This document shows, one piece after another, positions 44,140 to 53,900 of a DNA stretch of 64,000 nt; the first letter of the stretch is position 1, and the number at the start of each line of letters is the position of its first letter. The stretch is from an uncultured Treponema sp. Its GTDB lineage: Bacteria > Spirochaetota > Spirochaetia > Treponematales > Treponemataceae. Below the pieces are notes generated by a model. It had not been told where the DNA came from. It ran no database searches and saw nothing but the letters and a program-made list of their open reading frames with translations. Location of the stretch: positions 62,001 through 126,000 of the forward strand of contig ONPD01000011.1 in the NCBI GenBank assembly GCA_900319625.1, read 5' to 3'. Both the position numbers and the translations under genes were made by a program.

Positions 44140-47034
44140 GTGAAGAGAAAGTTTATTTTAAGATTTAAGTTCTTTTTATCCGTACTCTTTTTAAGCCCAA
44201 TAATTTTTACATCCTGCAATAATCTTACCGACGCCGCCAGCCTCGAGCCGACAGACAAGAATGAGGTCATTTTAGAATCTGCTACGGCTGCTACTTCGGC
44301 TTCTACTGATGAAAACTACGTAACACTTTCCGGCAGTTTATCTACCGGCGGCGCTTATCCTGAACCGTATGCCCGATTACTCGCAGGTGAAAATACCACA
44401 GAAGACTCTTCCCGCTCCGCCTTTCCTGTCGTTTCGACAACGGACTCAAGCCTTACCTATAGCATAACCGCAAAATGCGGTGACAAAACTTTCCCGGGAA
44501 CTATTTCATCAGATAAAAAATCCTACACAGTTGCAATTCCCGTGCAGTCTGAAGCTATGACCTGTACGGTCGAAGCCAGCATTAAAAAAGGTACTGCAAC
44601 TCTTTTTACAGGAGAAAGCGAAGCCTTTACAATCAGCAGGGAAAATCAGGTCGTTGAAGTTCCTGCCATAACTCTTAAGGCTCTTTCTTCTGCTGGTAAT
44701 GGCAGTATTGGACTTGAAATCAACGTTGAAGGAAGCGGGATTTCTTACTGTACAGTAAAACTGTACGGCGAGCCAATTATTGATGATGACGGCGAGCCAA
44801 TTATTGATGATGACGGTAGCTCAAAGAAATTTGAACCATCATCAAATAAAATTACAGTGACAAAAAATGATGTTACTGCCAAAGTTTATCTTGGTGAATT
44901 TTCTTTTTATGACTCTTCTGATGTACTAATTTATAGATTTATAGATGGTATTACTGTCATTTCCAATCTGACTACCAACACCTGGGTGAAGAACGGAGAT
45001 GAACCCTGGTTTTCAACAACCGGCACAGGCAGCGCAAAGAAAACTACCTGCCTTGTTAATGCCGATATGGTAAATGATTTTGCCCTTAAAGAAATATATG
45101 TTACAGCTTCTAGCAACGCACCTGATTCACTAAAAACCGGAAGCGCCCTCAATCCTTTTACAAGCATTGAAGAAGCTATGTCAAAAATGCATAGTGCAAA
45201 GGATTACACAATTGTAATTCAAGGAACACTCACCGGAAGTCAGACTATTCCAGACAGACTCAAAACAAGTGGCGGAACTTACCAGGCAAAGTCCCTTACG
45301 ATTATGGGTGAAACGGCAGACGCCAAGCTGGATGGAGCATTTACAGAAGCCGGAGCAGATAATACAGTTCTTAACATAAAAACTGCTGTTCAAGTAACGA
45401 TTAAGAAGCTTACAATTACCGGTGGAAAATGCAATGGTGAAACATCCGGCGGAGGAATTACCATAGCTTCCGGAGCGACTGTAACACTGGGAGACGGTAC
45501 GGCAGCAGGCTTTGTTAATATTACGGGAAATCAAAGTAAGAATGGAGGCGGAATATATTTCAGCGGGACATCATTAAGTATAGAAAAAAATGTAAAAATT
45601 TCAAACAATACCGCGAGCAATAATGGAGGCGGACTATATTTTAACGGGACAACTTTAAGAATACTAGATGATGTAAAAATTTCAAGCAATAATTCGACCG
45701 CTAACGGAGGCGGCATTTTCTTTACGGGAACCAGTTCGCCAACACTTTATTTTGCAGGCGGAGAAATAAGTAATAATAACAATGCATCAGGCACTGGCAA
45801 TGGTGGTGGAATTTATGCAGAAAAGGGTAGAGTTTTTATTTGTGGTAATGCACTTATAAAAAATAATGGAAACGAAAATATTACGGGCGGAGGAATATAT
45901 AATAACGCTGGAACTGTATATTTTGGATACAAGTCTTATAGTCCGCTGTCTGAAGAAGAGTGGACAGGAAGCATCAGCGGTAATAATGCAGATAAAGGCG
46001 GCGGAATTTATTCTTGCTATATAATTAATATGCATTCTGGTGAGATTTCTGCTAATTCAGCTGTCTCTGGCGGAGGTATGTATCTTGAAACTACTAGTAC
46101 TAGTACTTGTAGTACAATTATGAATGGCAGCTCAAAAATTCTTAATAATACTGCAACCGGAAATGGTAAAGCACTTTATTTGACAGCAGAAACAGGTACT
46201 AGAAAAAATACATTTCAAATTGAAGGTGCTGTATCTATTCCTGCCGGTACAGACGGTACGCATGACCTTTATTTAAATTATAATAATACAGATAATATTA
46301 TATTCCAAATTAACGGGCAACTTACCGCTGAACCTCCTGTAGCAACATTCACTCTGGATAACTATCAACCGAATAAGCAGATTCTAAAAGGTAAAACCAC
46401 AACCATTCTGGCTTCCGAATACCAGAAATTTGCACTTACACAGCTGACAGGCAATGCAGGAACCTGGACAATTGATTCTGAAGGAAAGCTTAATGTTATT
46501 TATAATGTAGCAGCAGGAAATCTGGCAAGCGTTATTACAGATTTACCAGCCAGCGACAGCGTTCTAAAGGTTGTCTGCACCGGCGGCGAAGTTGATTTCA
46601 CTGAACTTAATTCAGCCCTTAAAAATACAAATGCGACAAAAGTTTCGCTGGATATCAGCAATATCAGTAATACTGATAGTCCGATTATTCCATGGCATGC
46701 ATTTGGAGGCTGTAATAGTCTTTATGAAGTTTATCTTGGTGTAACAACTCCTGAAGAAATGGGCTCAGTTCCTTTCTACGAATGTACGAATCTTAAGTAT
46801 GTGCATGTATATAACCTGACAAATTTCCTATATTATACATTCGATACTTATTATAATGTTGTTTTATGCCCTGAAGGACAAACTGTAACTCTTAAAAAAT
46901 ATAATACAGCTGATCAAGCTAGTGGAGAATGGTATCTTTCTCCTGACGATCCAAATACATATACTGTCAGGGAAATAGATGGTGAAACTCTTGCTGGTAC
47001 CGGCCACATAATAAAATGGGTTGTAGAACGATAA
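44140..47034 (+). CDS. Surface lipoprotein with right-handed beta-helix repeats
   Basis: A 964-residue lipoprotein (lipobox FTSC, about residue 26). The middle (about 330-680) has many NGGGIYF/GGGIY-type repeats of polymorphic outer-membrane (Pmp) and right-handed beta-helix proteins (ISNNTASNNGGGLYFNG and so on). Before it lies an Ig-like or beta-sandwich region. A 24-bp tandem repeat (44767-44814) duplicates the peptide GEPIIDDD. The C-terminus has a leucine-rich-repeat-like part (FGGCNSLYEVYLGVTTPEEMGSVPFYECTNLKYVHVYN). Likely exposed on the cell surface. GTG start after an AAAGG site. Confidence 0.85.
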   Translation: MKRKFILRFKFFLSVLFLSPIIFTSCNNLTDAASLEPTDKNEVILESATAATSASTDENYVTLSGSLSTGGAYPEPYARLLAGENTTEDSSRSAFPVVSTTDSSLTYSITAKCGDKTFPGTISSDKKSYTVAIPVQSEAMTCTVEASIKKGTATLFTGESEAFTISRENQVVEVPAITLKALSSAGNGSIGLEINVEGSGISYCTVKLYGEPIIDDDGEPIIDDDGSSKKFEPSSNKITVTKNDVTAKVYLGEFSFYDSSDVLIYRFIDGITVISNLTTNTWVKNGDEPWFSTTGTGSAKKTTCLVNADMVNDFALKEIYVTASSNAPDSLKTGSALNPFTSIEEAMSKMHSAKDYTIVIQGTLTGSQTIPDRLKTSGGTYQAKSLTIMGETADAKLDGAFTEAGADNTVLNIKTAVQVTIKKLTITGGKCNGETSGGGITIASGATVTLGDGTAAGFVNITGNQSKNGGGIYFSGTSLSIEKNVKISNNTASNNGGGLYFNGTTLRILDDVKISSNNSTANGGGIFFTGTSSPTLYFAGGEISNNNNASGTGNGGGIYAEKGRVFICGNALIKNNGNENITGGGIYNNAGTVYFGYKSYSPLSEEEWTGSISGNNADKGGGIYSCYIINMHSGEISANSAVSGGGMYLETTSTSTCSTIMNGSSKILNNTATGNGKALYLTAETGTRKNTFQIEGAVSIPAGTDGTHDLYLNYNNTDNIIFQINGQLTAEPPVATFTLDNYQPNKQILKGKTTTILASEYQKFALTQLTGNAGTWTIDSEGKLNVIYNVAAGNLASVITDLPASDSVLKVVCTGGEVDFTELNSALKNTNATKVSLDISNISNTDSPIIPWHAFGGCNSLYEVYLGVTTPEEMGSVPFYECTNLKYVHVYNLTNFLYYTFDTYYNVVLCPEGQTVTLKKYNTADQASGEWYLSPDDPNTYTVREIDGETLAGTGHIIKWVVER

Positions 47035-47059
47035 TAGAGATGGTGTGTGCCACCCATAA

Positions 47060-47169
47060 ATTCTAACCAGAACCAGCGTTAGCTGGTTCGAATCCGTGTG
47101 GCAATCTCCGCCTACGTTTGGCTAAAAACCTTGAGGCACCCGTTTTGCGGATTTACGCCACATTTTCAA
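47060..47169. repeat. 110-bp direct repeat, copy 1
   Basis: Nearly identical to 47499-47608. It starts ATTCTAACC, has the hairpin ACCAGC-GTTA-GCTGGT then TCGAATCCGTGTGGCA, the same half-unit as in the in-frame palindromic elements, and ends CACATTTTCAA. Its tail (47144-47163) has TGCGGATTTACGCCAC. Confidence 0.9.
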
Positions 47170-47498
47170 TCCAAAATTCTAATAGCATTGAATTGCCGAA
47201 TAATAAAGGCATTAGAAATTACTTGAAAAAAACAGGTATGTGTTTTATATTAAATAAGAAAGGCATTCGCAATTAAGCGTCTTGCCTCTGTAGATTTTGA
47301 TGTCCTTTAAGGACAAAGCCCGTCTATAGTGGTGTCAACACTCGGCAGGCTATTTTTTTATTCGTTTACCTTTTTTCCGTCTGCGACGAAGGCGCGTAAT
47401 AAAGTCAATGAGAAGCCCGATGGCACGAAGTACCAGATCGAGCAGTTCATATACTATACATTATTTACGGATAATTTACAATCTAATAAATCTTATGA
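47170..47498. other. Intergenic stretch between the direct repeats
   Basis: No clear gene. It holds the palindrome TGTCCTTTAAGGACA (about 47309) and an imperfect stem ending near 47352 with a T-run. On the minus strand a short open frame (about 47350-47457) reads ELLDLVLRAIGLLIDFITRLRRRRKKGKRIKK, a hydrophobic helix with a basic tail, but I see no ATG and do not call it. Confidence 0.4.
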
Positions 47499-47608
47499 AT
47501 TCTAACCAGAACCAGCGTTAGCTGGTTCGAATCCGTGTGGCAATCTCCGCCTACACTTTGCTAAAAAACTTGAGGCACCCGTTTTGCGGATTTACGCCAC
47601 ATTTTCAA
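47499..47608. repeat. 110-bp direct repeat, copy 2
   Basis: Differs from copy 1 at only a few positions (around 47552-47570). Its right end overlaps the last codons and stop of the minus-strand Rpn-type gene (47605-47607), so this repeat lies immediately beside a nuclease thought to act in recombination. Confidence 0.9.
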
Positions 47609-48543
47609 AGCGATGCTGATACCGAGTTATAAGCTTCAAGAACTTTGTCCAATGGAGCATTCATTTTTTTAGCTGCAATTTCAGGAACTTCTTTATATTC
47701 TTTTATGAGCGTAAGTGCTGCTTCAATAGCTTTCTGCTGCTGACCTTTGAGAAGACCTTCTGCGTGTCCCTCAGCGAGACCTCTCTCGCGGGCTTCTTCG
47801 GCTTTTACCTGCATATCCAGGTCGTAATCATATTCTCCAATGAACATATTCTTTACCTCCGTGCCCTTACGGGAAAGATAATCTGCAAGTATTCCTTTTG
47901 AAATTGCTTCGTTAATTGCTTTCTCATAGCAAGTCTGCATTTCTTCGTTTGTCGGCTGTTCTTTCAGCTCTGTCTGACGGCGGAAAACAATTTCCATGAA
48001 CTCGCAGTACTGCTTCAGAATATCACACTTCTGAACTACGGGCAAGTTTTCGCCTTCCTTGCCACGGATATTCGTAAACTTCACTTTTACTTCACATGCC
48101 GGCTCTTCCTGACTTTCCAGAAAAGCTTCTGAGAGCTTCATGACACATTCTTTTTCGACTTGTTTTTCTCCATTGTAAAATACATAAAATTCAGGAGTAG
48201 GAATCTTATAAAGGCTTTCTTTATAGCGGGCTTTTGCCGGCACAATTCCATAAAGCAGATGAACGTAATATTCAAGACAGCGTAGCGGCATGTTTTTGTT
48301 AGGTGTGCTCTGATGTTCAATAAGGACGATTAATCTGCCGTTTATCAGCATGCTTACGTCATTGTAAAAGGTTTTGTACACTGCCTGAGGTATCTTCTTT
48401 TGCTCAATGACAGTATCTTCAAATTTTAGATTAGTGTCGTGAATTGCATTGTAAAGTGAAAGAAAGTTTTTCTTCCCAACTTTTTCATCATCTCCGAAAA
48501 GGTCTGCAAAGACCCCTGATTTAATTTCCCTGTTTTCTTTCAT
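47605..48543 (-). CDS. Rpn-family PD-(D/E)XK nuclease / putative transposase
   Basis: A 312-residue protein of the Rpn (recombination-promoting nuclease) or PDDEXK-transposase family. GVFADLFGDDEKVGKKNFLSLYNAIHDTNL at the start and MLINGRLIVLIEHQSTPNKNMPLRCLEYYVHLL (nuclease core Glu-x-Gln) are typical. The Gly/Glu-rich helical tail (ARERGLAEGHAEGLLKGQQQKAIEAA) is also usual. E. coli Rpn proteins cleave DNA and raise RecA-independent recombination. AGGAGG site. Confidence 0.9.
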   Translation of the reverse strand: MKENREIKSGVFADLFGDDEKVGKKNFLSLYNAIHDTNLKFEDTVIEQKKIPQAVYKTFYNDVSMLINGRLIVLIEHQSTPNKNMPLRCLEYYVHLLYGIVPAKARYKESLYKIPTPEFYVFYNGEKQVEKECVMKLSEAFLESQEEPACEVKVKFTNIRGKEGENLPVVQKCDILKQYCEFMEIVFRRQTELKEQPTNEEMQTCYEKAINEAISKGILADYLSRKGTEVKNMFIGEYDYDLDMQVKAEEARERGLAEGHAEGLLKGQQQKAIEAALTLIKEYKEVPEIAAKKMNAPLDKVLEAYNSVSASL

Positions 48544-48563
48544 AAAATCCTCCTATAAGAACA

Positions 48564-48661
48564 CCGCGTTAGCGGGCGTGCATGGATGCACGATATTTTC
48601 AGTTCTGCCGAAGGCAGAACTGAAGTGATAAAAATTACAGGGAAGTAATTTTTATCACGCC
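48564..48661. repeat. Cluster of four adjoining hairpins upstream of the Rpn gene
   Basis: In order: CCGC-GTTA-GCGG (48564-48575), CGTGCAT-GG-ATGCACG (48577-48592), TTCAGTTCTGCC-GAA-GGCAGAACTGAA (48598-48624) and a perfect 14-bp stem GTGATAAAAATTAC/GTAATTTTTATCAC (48625-48658). The outer GGCGTG (48575-48580) can also pair with CACGCC (48656-48661). The first hairpin has the same GTTA loop as the other elements. Confidence 0.85.
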
Positions 48662-48868
48662 TCCATACCTTAATATGGACTTTAAACTGCAAATTCCGGC
48701 AATGTTTTGGGAAAGTTTTCTAATTTTTTAGAAAAAACTGCGCCGAGATTTGAGCAGCGCGAAGCGGTTGCGCCTGCGCAACTGACCGTAGGGAACTGCG
48801 AAAAGCGACTGGGAAAGGGGCATTTGCGCCAAAAAAAAATTCAGATAAGTAACAAAACCTATTGACTA

Positions 48869-48902
48869 AGTAGGTAATAAAAGATATAACAAAATTATAA
48901 AA
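48869..48902 (+). promoter_or_regulatory. Promoter of the MetQ-like gene
   Basis: TTGACT and TATAAC, 17 bp apart, lie about 60-80 bp before the ATG. A palindrome ACCTA-N9-TAGGT covers the -35 and may be an operator. The remaining 48662-48868 shows no gene. Confidence 0.55.
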
Positions 48903-48953
48903 AAGATGCCCTGTGCGGGGAGCAATCCAGAGGCTGGGGCAGAGGAGAATGCT

Positions 48954-49802
48954 ATGAAAAAAATTACTAAAATCTTTGCGGTGGCTCTTGTTGCTGCTGC
49001 TCTTGCCCCACTCAGTGCTAAGGCTAAGAAAGGTGTAAAAATCGCCATTCCAAACGACACAACAAACGAGGCACGCGCTCTACTCCTTCTCCAGGACAAG
49101 GGCTACATTACTTTGAAAGACGGAGCTGGAATCACAGCTACTCCACTTGATATCAAAGACAATCCTTACAATATCAAATTCCAGGAAGTTGAGGCTGCTC
49201 AGGTTCCTTCAGTTCGCCGCGACGTAGACTTCGCAATCATCAATGCAAACTACGCTTTGGGCGCAAAACTCAATCCTTCTAAGGACGCTCTTCTTGTAGA
49301 AGGTTCTTCTTCAGCTTACGTAAACATCATCACTGTTCGTGCCGGAAATGAAAATAAACCAGAAATCAAGGCTTTGATTGCTGCAGTTCAGAGCAAAGAA
49401 GTAAAAGATTTCATCACAAAAACTTACGACGGCGCTGTAATTTCAGTTGTTGATAATCCTACAGACGGCTACGATTCATCAGTTGACTACGCTGCTCTCA
49501 AGGGAAAGTCAATTTCAATTGCTGCTACACCAACACCACACTGCGAAATCCTTGAAATTGCAAAGAAAACTCTTGCTGCAAAAGGCGTAAATCTTAAGGT
49601 TTTGGAATTCACAGATTACGTTCAGCCAAACAACGTAGTAGAAAGCGGCGAAGTTGACGCAAACTTCTTCCAGCACGTTCCATACCTCGAGGACTTCAAC
49701 AAAGAAAACAAAACACACCTTGTTTCTGTTGCCGGAATCCACGTAGAACCATTCGGACTTTATCCAGGAAAACAGAAGTCTTTGGACGTAATCAAAAAGT
49801 AA
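48954..49802 (+). CDS. Circularly permuted MetQ/NlpA-like binding protein
   Basis: A 282-residue periplasmic binding protein of the NlpA/MetQ family, but with its halves in reversed order. After a signal peptide (1-24, no lipobox Cys) comes the part that is normally C-terminal (VKIAIPNDTTNEARALLLLQ at 28, DIKDNPYNIKFQEVEAAQVP at 66, ALGAKLNPSKDALLVEG, VQSKEVKDFI). Then a linker (DNPTDGYDSSVDY, 167-179) and the part normally N-terminal (IAATPTPHCEILEIAKK at 189, LEFTDYVQPNNVVESGEVDANFFQHVPYL, HVEPFGLYPGKQKSLDVIKK at the end). Normal MetQ proteins read KSLDELKDGATVAIPND across the point where this one is cut. Normal members bind methionine. No MetN or MetI gene is near. AGAGGAG site. Confidence 0.85.
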   Translation: MKKITKIFAVALVAAALAPLSAKAKKGVKIAIPNDTTNEARALLLLQDKGYITLKDGAGITATPLDIKDNPYNIKFQEVEAAQVPSVRRDVDFAIINANYALGAKLNPSKDALLVEGSSSAYVNIITVRAGNENKPEIKALIAAVQSKEVKDFITKTYDGAVISVVDNPTDGYDSSVDYAALKGKSISIAATPTPHCEILEIAKKTLAAKGVNLKVLEFTDYVQPNNVVESGEVDANFFQHVPYLEDFNKENKTHLVSVAGIHVEPFGLYPGKQKSLDVIKK

Positions 49803-49841
49803 ATGAATACTTCGGGCGAGACTAATAAGCCCGTACTGAGA

Positions 49842-49877
49842 AAGGCAGGTAACCTTAAAAGGTTCCTGCCTTTTTTT
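49842..49877 (+). terminator. Intrinsic terminator after the MetQ-like gene
   Basis: AAGGCAGGTAACC with GGTTCCTGCC around TTAAAA, one bulge, followed by seven T. Confidence 0.88.
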
Positions 49878-49934
49878 ATGTCCTTCAATTAATTTTATAT
49901 TTTTCTATGTGGATAATCGGTGTATAATTTTTTT

Positions 49935-50714
49935 ATGAATATAAGAACTCTTTCAAAAGAAAAATTGGATTACAAAACAGGCTCTCTTCCGGTGGCTTTA
50001 TATCCGGAAAAAATGATAAAAAGAAAGGATAAGGAATCAGGATATTATGGACGCATCATGAGCCGCGGAAAATTCAATATCGAAACTATAGCCGATGATT
50101 TAGTCGTTTATGGTTCAAAACGAAGCAGGGAAGAAATTATATCCGGCTGGCATGAAACTTGTGCCGCAATAATCGACCGTCTTATAAACGGTGGAACCGT
50201 TGAGGCTGATTTTTTTACTTTTTCTCTTCAGGTAAAGGGTTTGTTTAATTCGCCCCAAGACACTTTTAAGAAAGGTCAAAATGAAGTTTGTCTGCTAGTA
50301 AAGCCCACAGAGAAAATGCAGGATATTCTGGATAATCTTAAATGCAAGGTTTCTCTTGGAAAATCGATTATTTCTATTATTGATTCTGTTTATGACGGAA
50401 AATCAAAAGTCGAGAATGAATGCCTGACTCGCGGAGGATTTTTAATAGTAAAGGGGCAGAACATAAAGATTTTAGGAAATGATGATTCTGTCGGTCTGTA
50501 TTTTGTTCAAGAAGATGCGCAGGGAGAGGTAGTTAAGCTTTCTGAAAATATGATTATAAGTAATAAACCCAGCGAACTTTATTGTATTATCCCTGAAGAA
50601 CTGAAAGCAGATACCCGCTACAAAATCAATATAGTCACTAAGTATTCGCGTAATGGGAAAGAGCGAAAGGAAGCTATAAGCTGTATGAATGATTGTTTGC
50701 TTACAGTGAAGTGA
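49935..50714 (+). CDS. HU-like DNA-binding-domain protein with Ig-like domain (DUF4469 type)
   Basis: A 259-residue protein. Residues about 1-120 (LDYKTGSLPVALYPEK..., YYGRIMSRGKFNIETIADDLV, REEIISGWHETCAAIIDRLINGGTVEADFFTFSLQVKGLF) look like an HU-type or DUF4469 N-terminal DNA-binding domain. The C-terminal half (GGFLIVKGQNIKILGNDDSVGLYFV...) looks like an Ig-like fold. The ATG at 49935 is chosen: a TATAAT box (49923-49928) overlaps the alternative GTG at 49920. The ATG follows it by 6 nt without an SD. Confidence 0.72.
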   Translation: MNIRTLSKEKLDYKTGSLPVALYPEKMIKRKDKESGYYGRIMSRGKFNIETIADDLVVYGSKRSREEIISGWHETCAAIIDRLINGGTVEADFFTFSLQVKGLFNSPQDTFKKGQNEVCLLVKPTEKMQDILDNLKCKVSLGKSIISIIDSVYDGKSKVENECLTRGGFLIVKGQNIKILGNDDSVGLYFVQEDAQGEVVKLSENMIISNKPSELYCIIPEELKADTRYKINIVTKYSRNGKERKEAISCMNDCLLTVK

Positions 50715-50769
50715 GGTAATCTAGGTTGGGAGATTTGTTATATCAGTTTAGAAGATTGAATATTACAAA

Positions 50770-50795
50770 CTAGATGATATAATCATATAATCTAG
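50770..50795. promoter_or_regulatory. 26-bp near-palindrome upstream of hsdR
   Basis: Left arm CTAGATGATATAA and right arm TCATATAATCTAG match as inverted repeats at 22 of 26 positions. Extra half-sites AATCTAG occur at about 50719 and 50806. A TATAAT box is also present near 50934. This may be the binding site of a regulator of the restriction operon. The gap 50715-50955 holds no gene. Confidence 0.5.
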
Positions 50796-50955
50796 AAGAT
50801 AAATTAATCTAGTCTGGATGATAAGTTATGTATAACTTAAATACTGTTTATTTGATCCAATAAACATAGTTTTCGTTACGAGAAATGTTTGGAAAGTGTT
50901 TATTCTATAATTAATAGGAATTTCATGTTATAATATATCATCTAAAAAGGCTGAT

Positions 50956-53900
50956 ATGTCTGACATTGGATTTGCGGAAAAAGATTTTGAAAACTACATT
51001 TTAAAAATTCTCACAACGAAAAGTGGCTATGTTCTTGGAACACCATCTGATTACAACAGCCAAAAATGTATTCTGCCTGATACCTTTATAAATTTTATTA
51101 AAATATCTCAGCCAGATTCGTGGACTTGTCTTTGTGATAAATTTGATTCTGAAAAAGAAGCTGAAGAAAAATTAATTGATGAACTTTTACAGCAGAGAAA
51201 ATCACTTGGTACATTAGATCTTCTTAGAAAAGGTTTTGATTTTAGAACAATTCATTTTGATATTGTTTATTGGAAGCCGGAAAATAAACTTAATCCTCAA
51301 ACTATAGAACTTTATAACCAGAATATTCTTACTGTAATCAATCAGATAATCGGTGATGGTGAAATTCAAAAACATACTCCAATTCCTGATATTGTACTTT
51401 TTGTGAACGGAATTCCTGTTTGTACTGCTGAATTAAAATTTGAACTTCAAGGACAGGATTATCTTGATGCAGAAAAACAGTATCGTTTACGCAGTATTGC
51501 AGAACCACTGTTTAAGTTTAAGACAGGATCATTAGTTCATTTTGCAGTAGATTCATCAAATGCTTCAATGACAACAAAACTTTCAGGTTTTGGAACAAAC
51601 TTCTTGCCATTTAATCTTGGAAGTAATGGAGCTGGTAATCAGGGTGGAAAAGGAAATCCAAAAGCTGCAGAAGGTCATTTTGCAACAGATTATCTTTGGG
51701 AAGAAGTGCTTTCAAAAGACAGCCTGCTAGATATTTTACAATCTTTTGTGACAATAGAAGTTGATTCAAAAACGCAGGAAGAAACTTTGATTTTTCCTCG
51801 TTATCATCAGCTGGATGTCGTTAGAAAACTTCTTAAAGATGTTGAAGTAAACGGCTCAAAGAAAAACTACCTTATTGAACACAGCGCAGGCTCTGGAAAA
51901 TCAAATACAATTGCCTGGCTGGCTTTTCATTTGAACAACCTCTATTTTGCAGGAAAGAACGAAAAAGTTTTTGATACAATTATAGTATTAAATGACCGTC
52001 GTGTTCTTGATAAACAAACCCGCAATACAATTATGTCATTTAATCCAAAAGATGGAACGGTAAAAATTGCAAAAAAATCATCTGACATAACCGACTTTGT
52101 AAAACTTGGCAATGTAATTATCATAAGCACGATTCAAAAGTTTCCTTTGATTTATAAAGAGCTTGAAGAACTCAAAGCACAAAATCCAAACCGTCGTTTT
52201 GCAGTTATTGCTGATGAAGCCCATCAATCTCAGACAGGCACTGCTGCAGGAAAAGTAAAAATAGGACTTGGTTCAGATGCTGAATCACAAATTAAAGCAG
52301 AAGATCAGGATGATATTCCGGAAGAAGGAGATGCTTCAGACGAAGAACAGGAAAAAATCTTGCGTCAGGTTGCAACCGGTAAGCAGTCGAACATGAGCTT
52401 CTTTGCTTTCACAGCAACACCAACAGGTCAGACCCTTCAGATGTTTGGCGTTCCTTGTAAAGTGATTGATCCAAAATCTGGAAAAGAAGTAGACGGCTAC
52501 AGACCATTCCATGTTTATTCAATGCAGCAGGCAATTGAAGAAAAATACATTCTCGATGTACTTGTAAATTATTCTACATACAAACAGTATTATAATCTTC
52601 GAATTAAAAATGAAGATGATGATAATCAATATGATTCCAAAGTAATTTATGGCATGGCGGCCAAATATGTTGCAGAACATGAACATAGAATTTCAAAAAT
52701 CACTGATATCATAATAGAACACTTTGAACAGACGGGATGTAAGACCATAGACGGCAAAGGTAAAGCCATGGTTGTTACATCTTCCAGAAAAGAAGCCGTT
52801 TTATATGCCCGCACTTTGCGCGATAAACTTTCTCAAAAAGGTCATTCAAACTGGGGTGTGTTAGTTGCATTCTCTGGTGACATTGATGGCAAAACAGAAA
52901 GTCAGATGAATTCTTTTCCTATTAATCCTCTGGCAGACGAAGGCACCGAAATTTCAGAAAACCAGACACCAGAAGCCTTCAAACAGGACAAATACCGCTT
53001 TATTGTTGTAGCAGATAAATATCAGACAGGCTTCAGCGAAAAGCTTTTGAGTGTAATGTATATTGATAAACCATTGCACAATATAAAGGCAGTTCAGACT
53101 TTAAGCCGTCTGAACAGAACAATGGCAAACGAAGCAAAGCTTGCAGAACGCGATTGTTTTATTCTTGATTTTGTAAACGACAGAGAAGAAATAAAAGAAG
53201 CCTTCCAGACATATTACGGAAAGATTGAGCTTGAAGGTGAATATACAATAGAAGAATTAAAAGCACTTAAAGTAAAAATTGACAAATACGCAATCATTGA
53301 AGAAGCAGAAATTGAGCAATACATTCAGATTTTAAATGAATTAGTTGCAAAAAATGCAGACCTTACAAAAGATAACATTGCGCAAAAAACAATGAATCTT
53401 GTTTCAGACTTTATTGGCAGATTCAAAAAGCTTAAAGATGAAGATAAAAAAGAGTTTAAGCACAAGTGCATCCGCTATGTAAAAATCTTTATGTTCCTGC
53501 AGAATATTCAGAACATAAAAGATACGCCGCTGGTAAAACTTGGACTTTATTTACGACTCATAAATCCGCTTTTGCGCATTAAATATATCAATCCTCCGGA
53601 AGTGATTAAACCTTCAGATATCAAAAGGCTCATAGAACTTTCTGATTATAAGATTGATTTTGAAATGACAGAAGCAATCCGCCTTGTAGCAGATGATGGT
53701 TCTGTTGTTCAGCCAAGCCCAGACGGAGGCGCCAAAGATCCTCCAAAACCGGCTCCTACAACTGTTCAGGAAATGGTAAGCAGAATTAATACCCGCTTTG
53801 GAACAGATTTTACAGACGAAGATATTGTACCTGCTATTAGTGCATTCAAGAAGAGTTTTGCTGCAGATAAAGAATTCTGCAATACAGGACTTTTAAAACA

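Noticed and set aside
47060..47110. A tRNA 3' part, because GGTTCGAATCC looks like a T-loop
   Set aside because: There is no acceptor, D or anticodon arm, and the preceding bases pair with each other as ACCAGC/GCTGGT. The same sequence occurs in protein-coding copies without the GG.
47350..47457. A minus-strand mini-gene (ELLDLVLRAIGLLIDF...RRRRKK)
   Set aside because: Suggestive of a small membrane peptide, but no start codon with a ribosome site was found.
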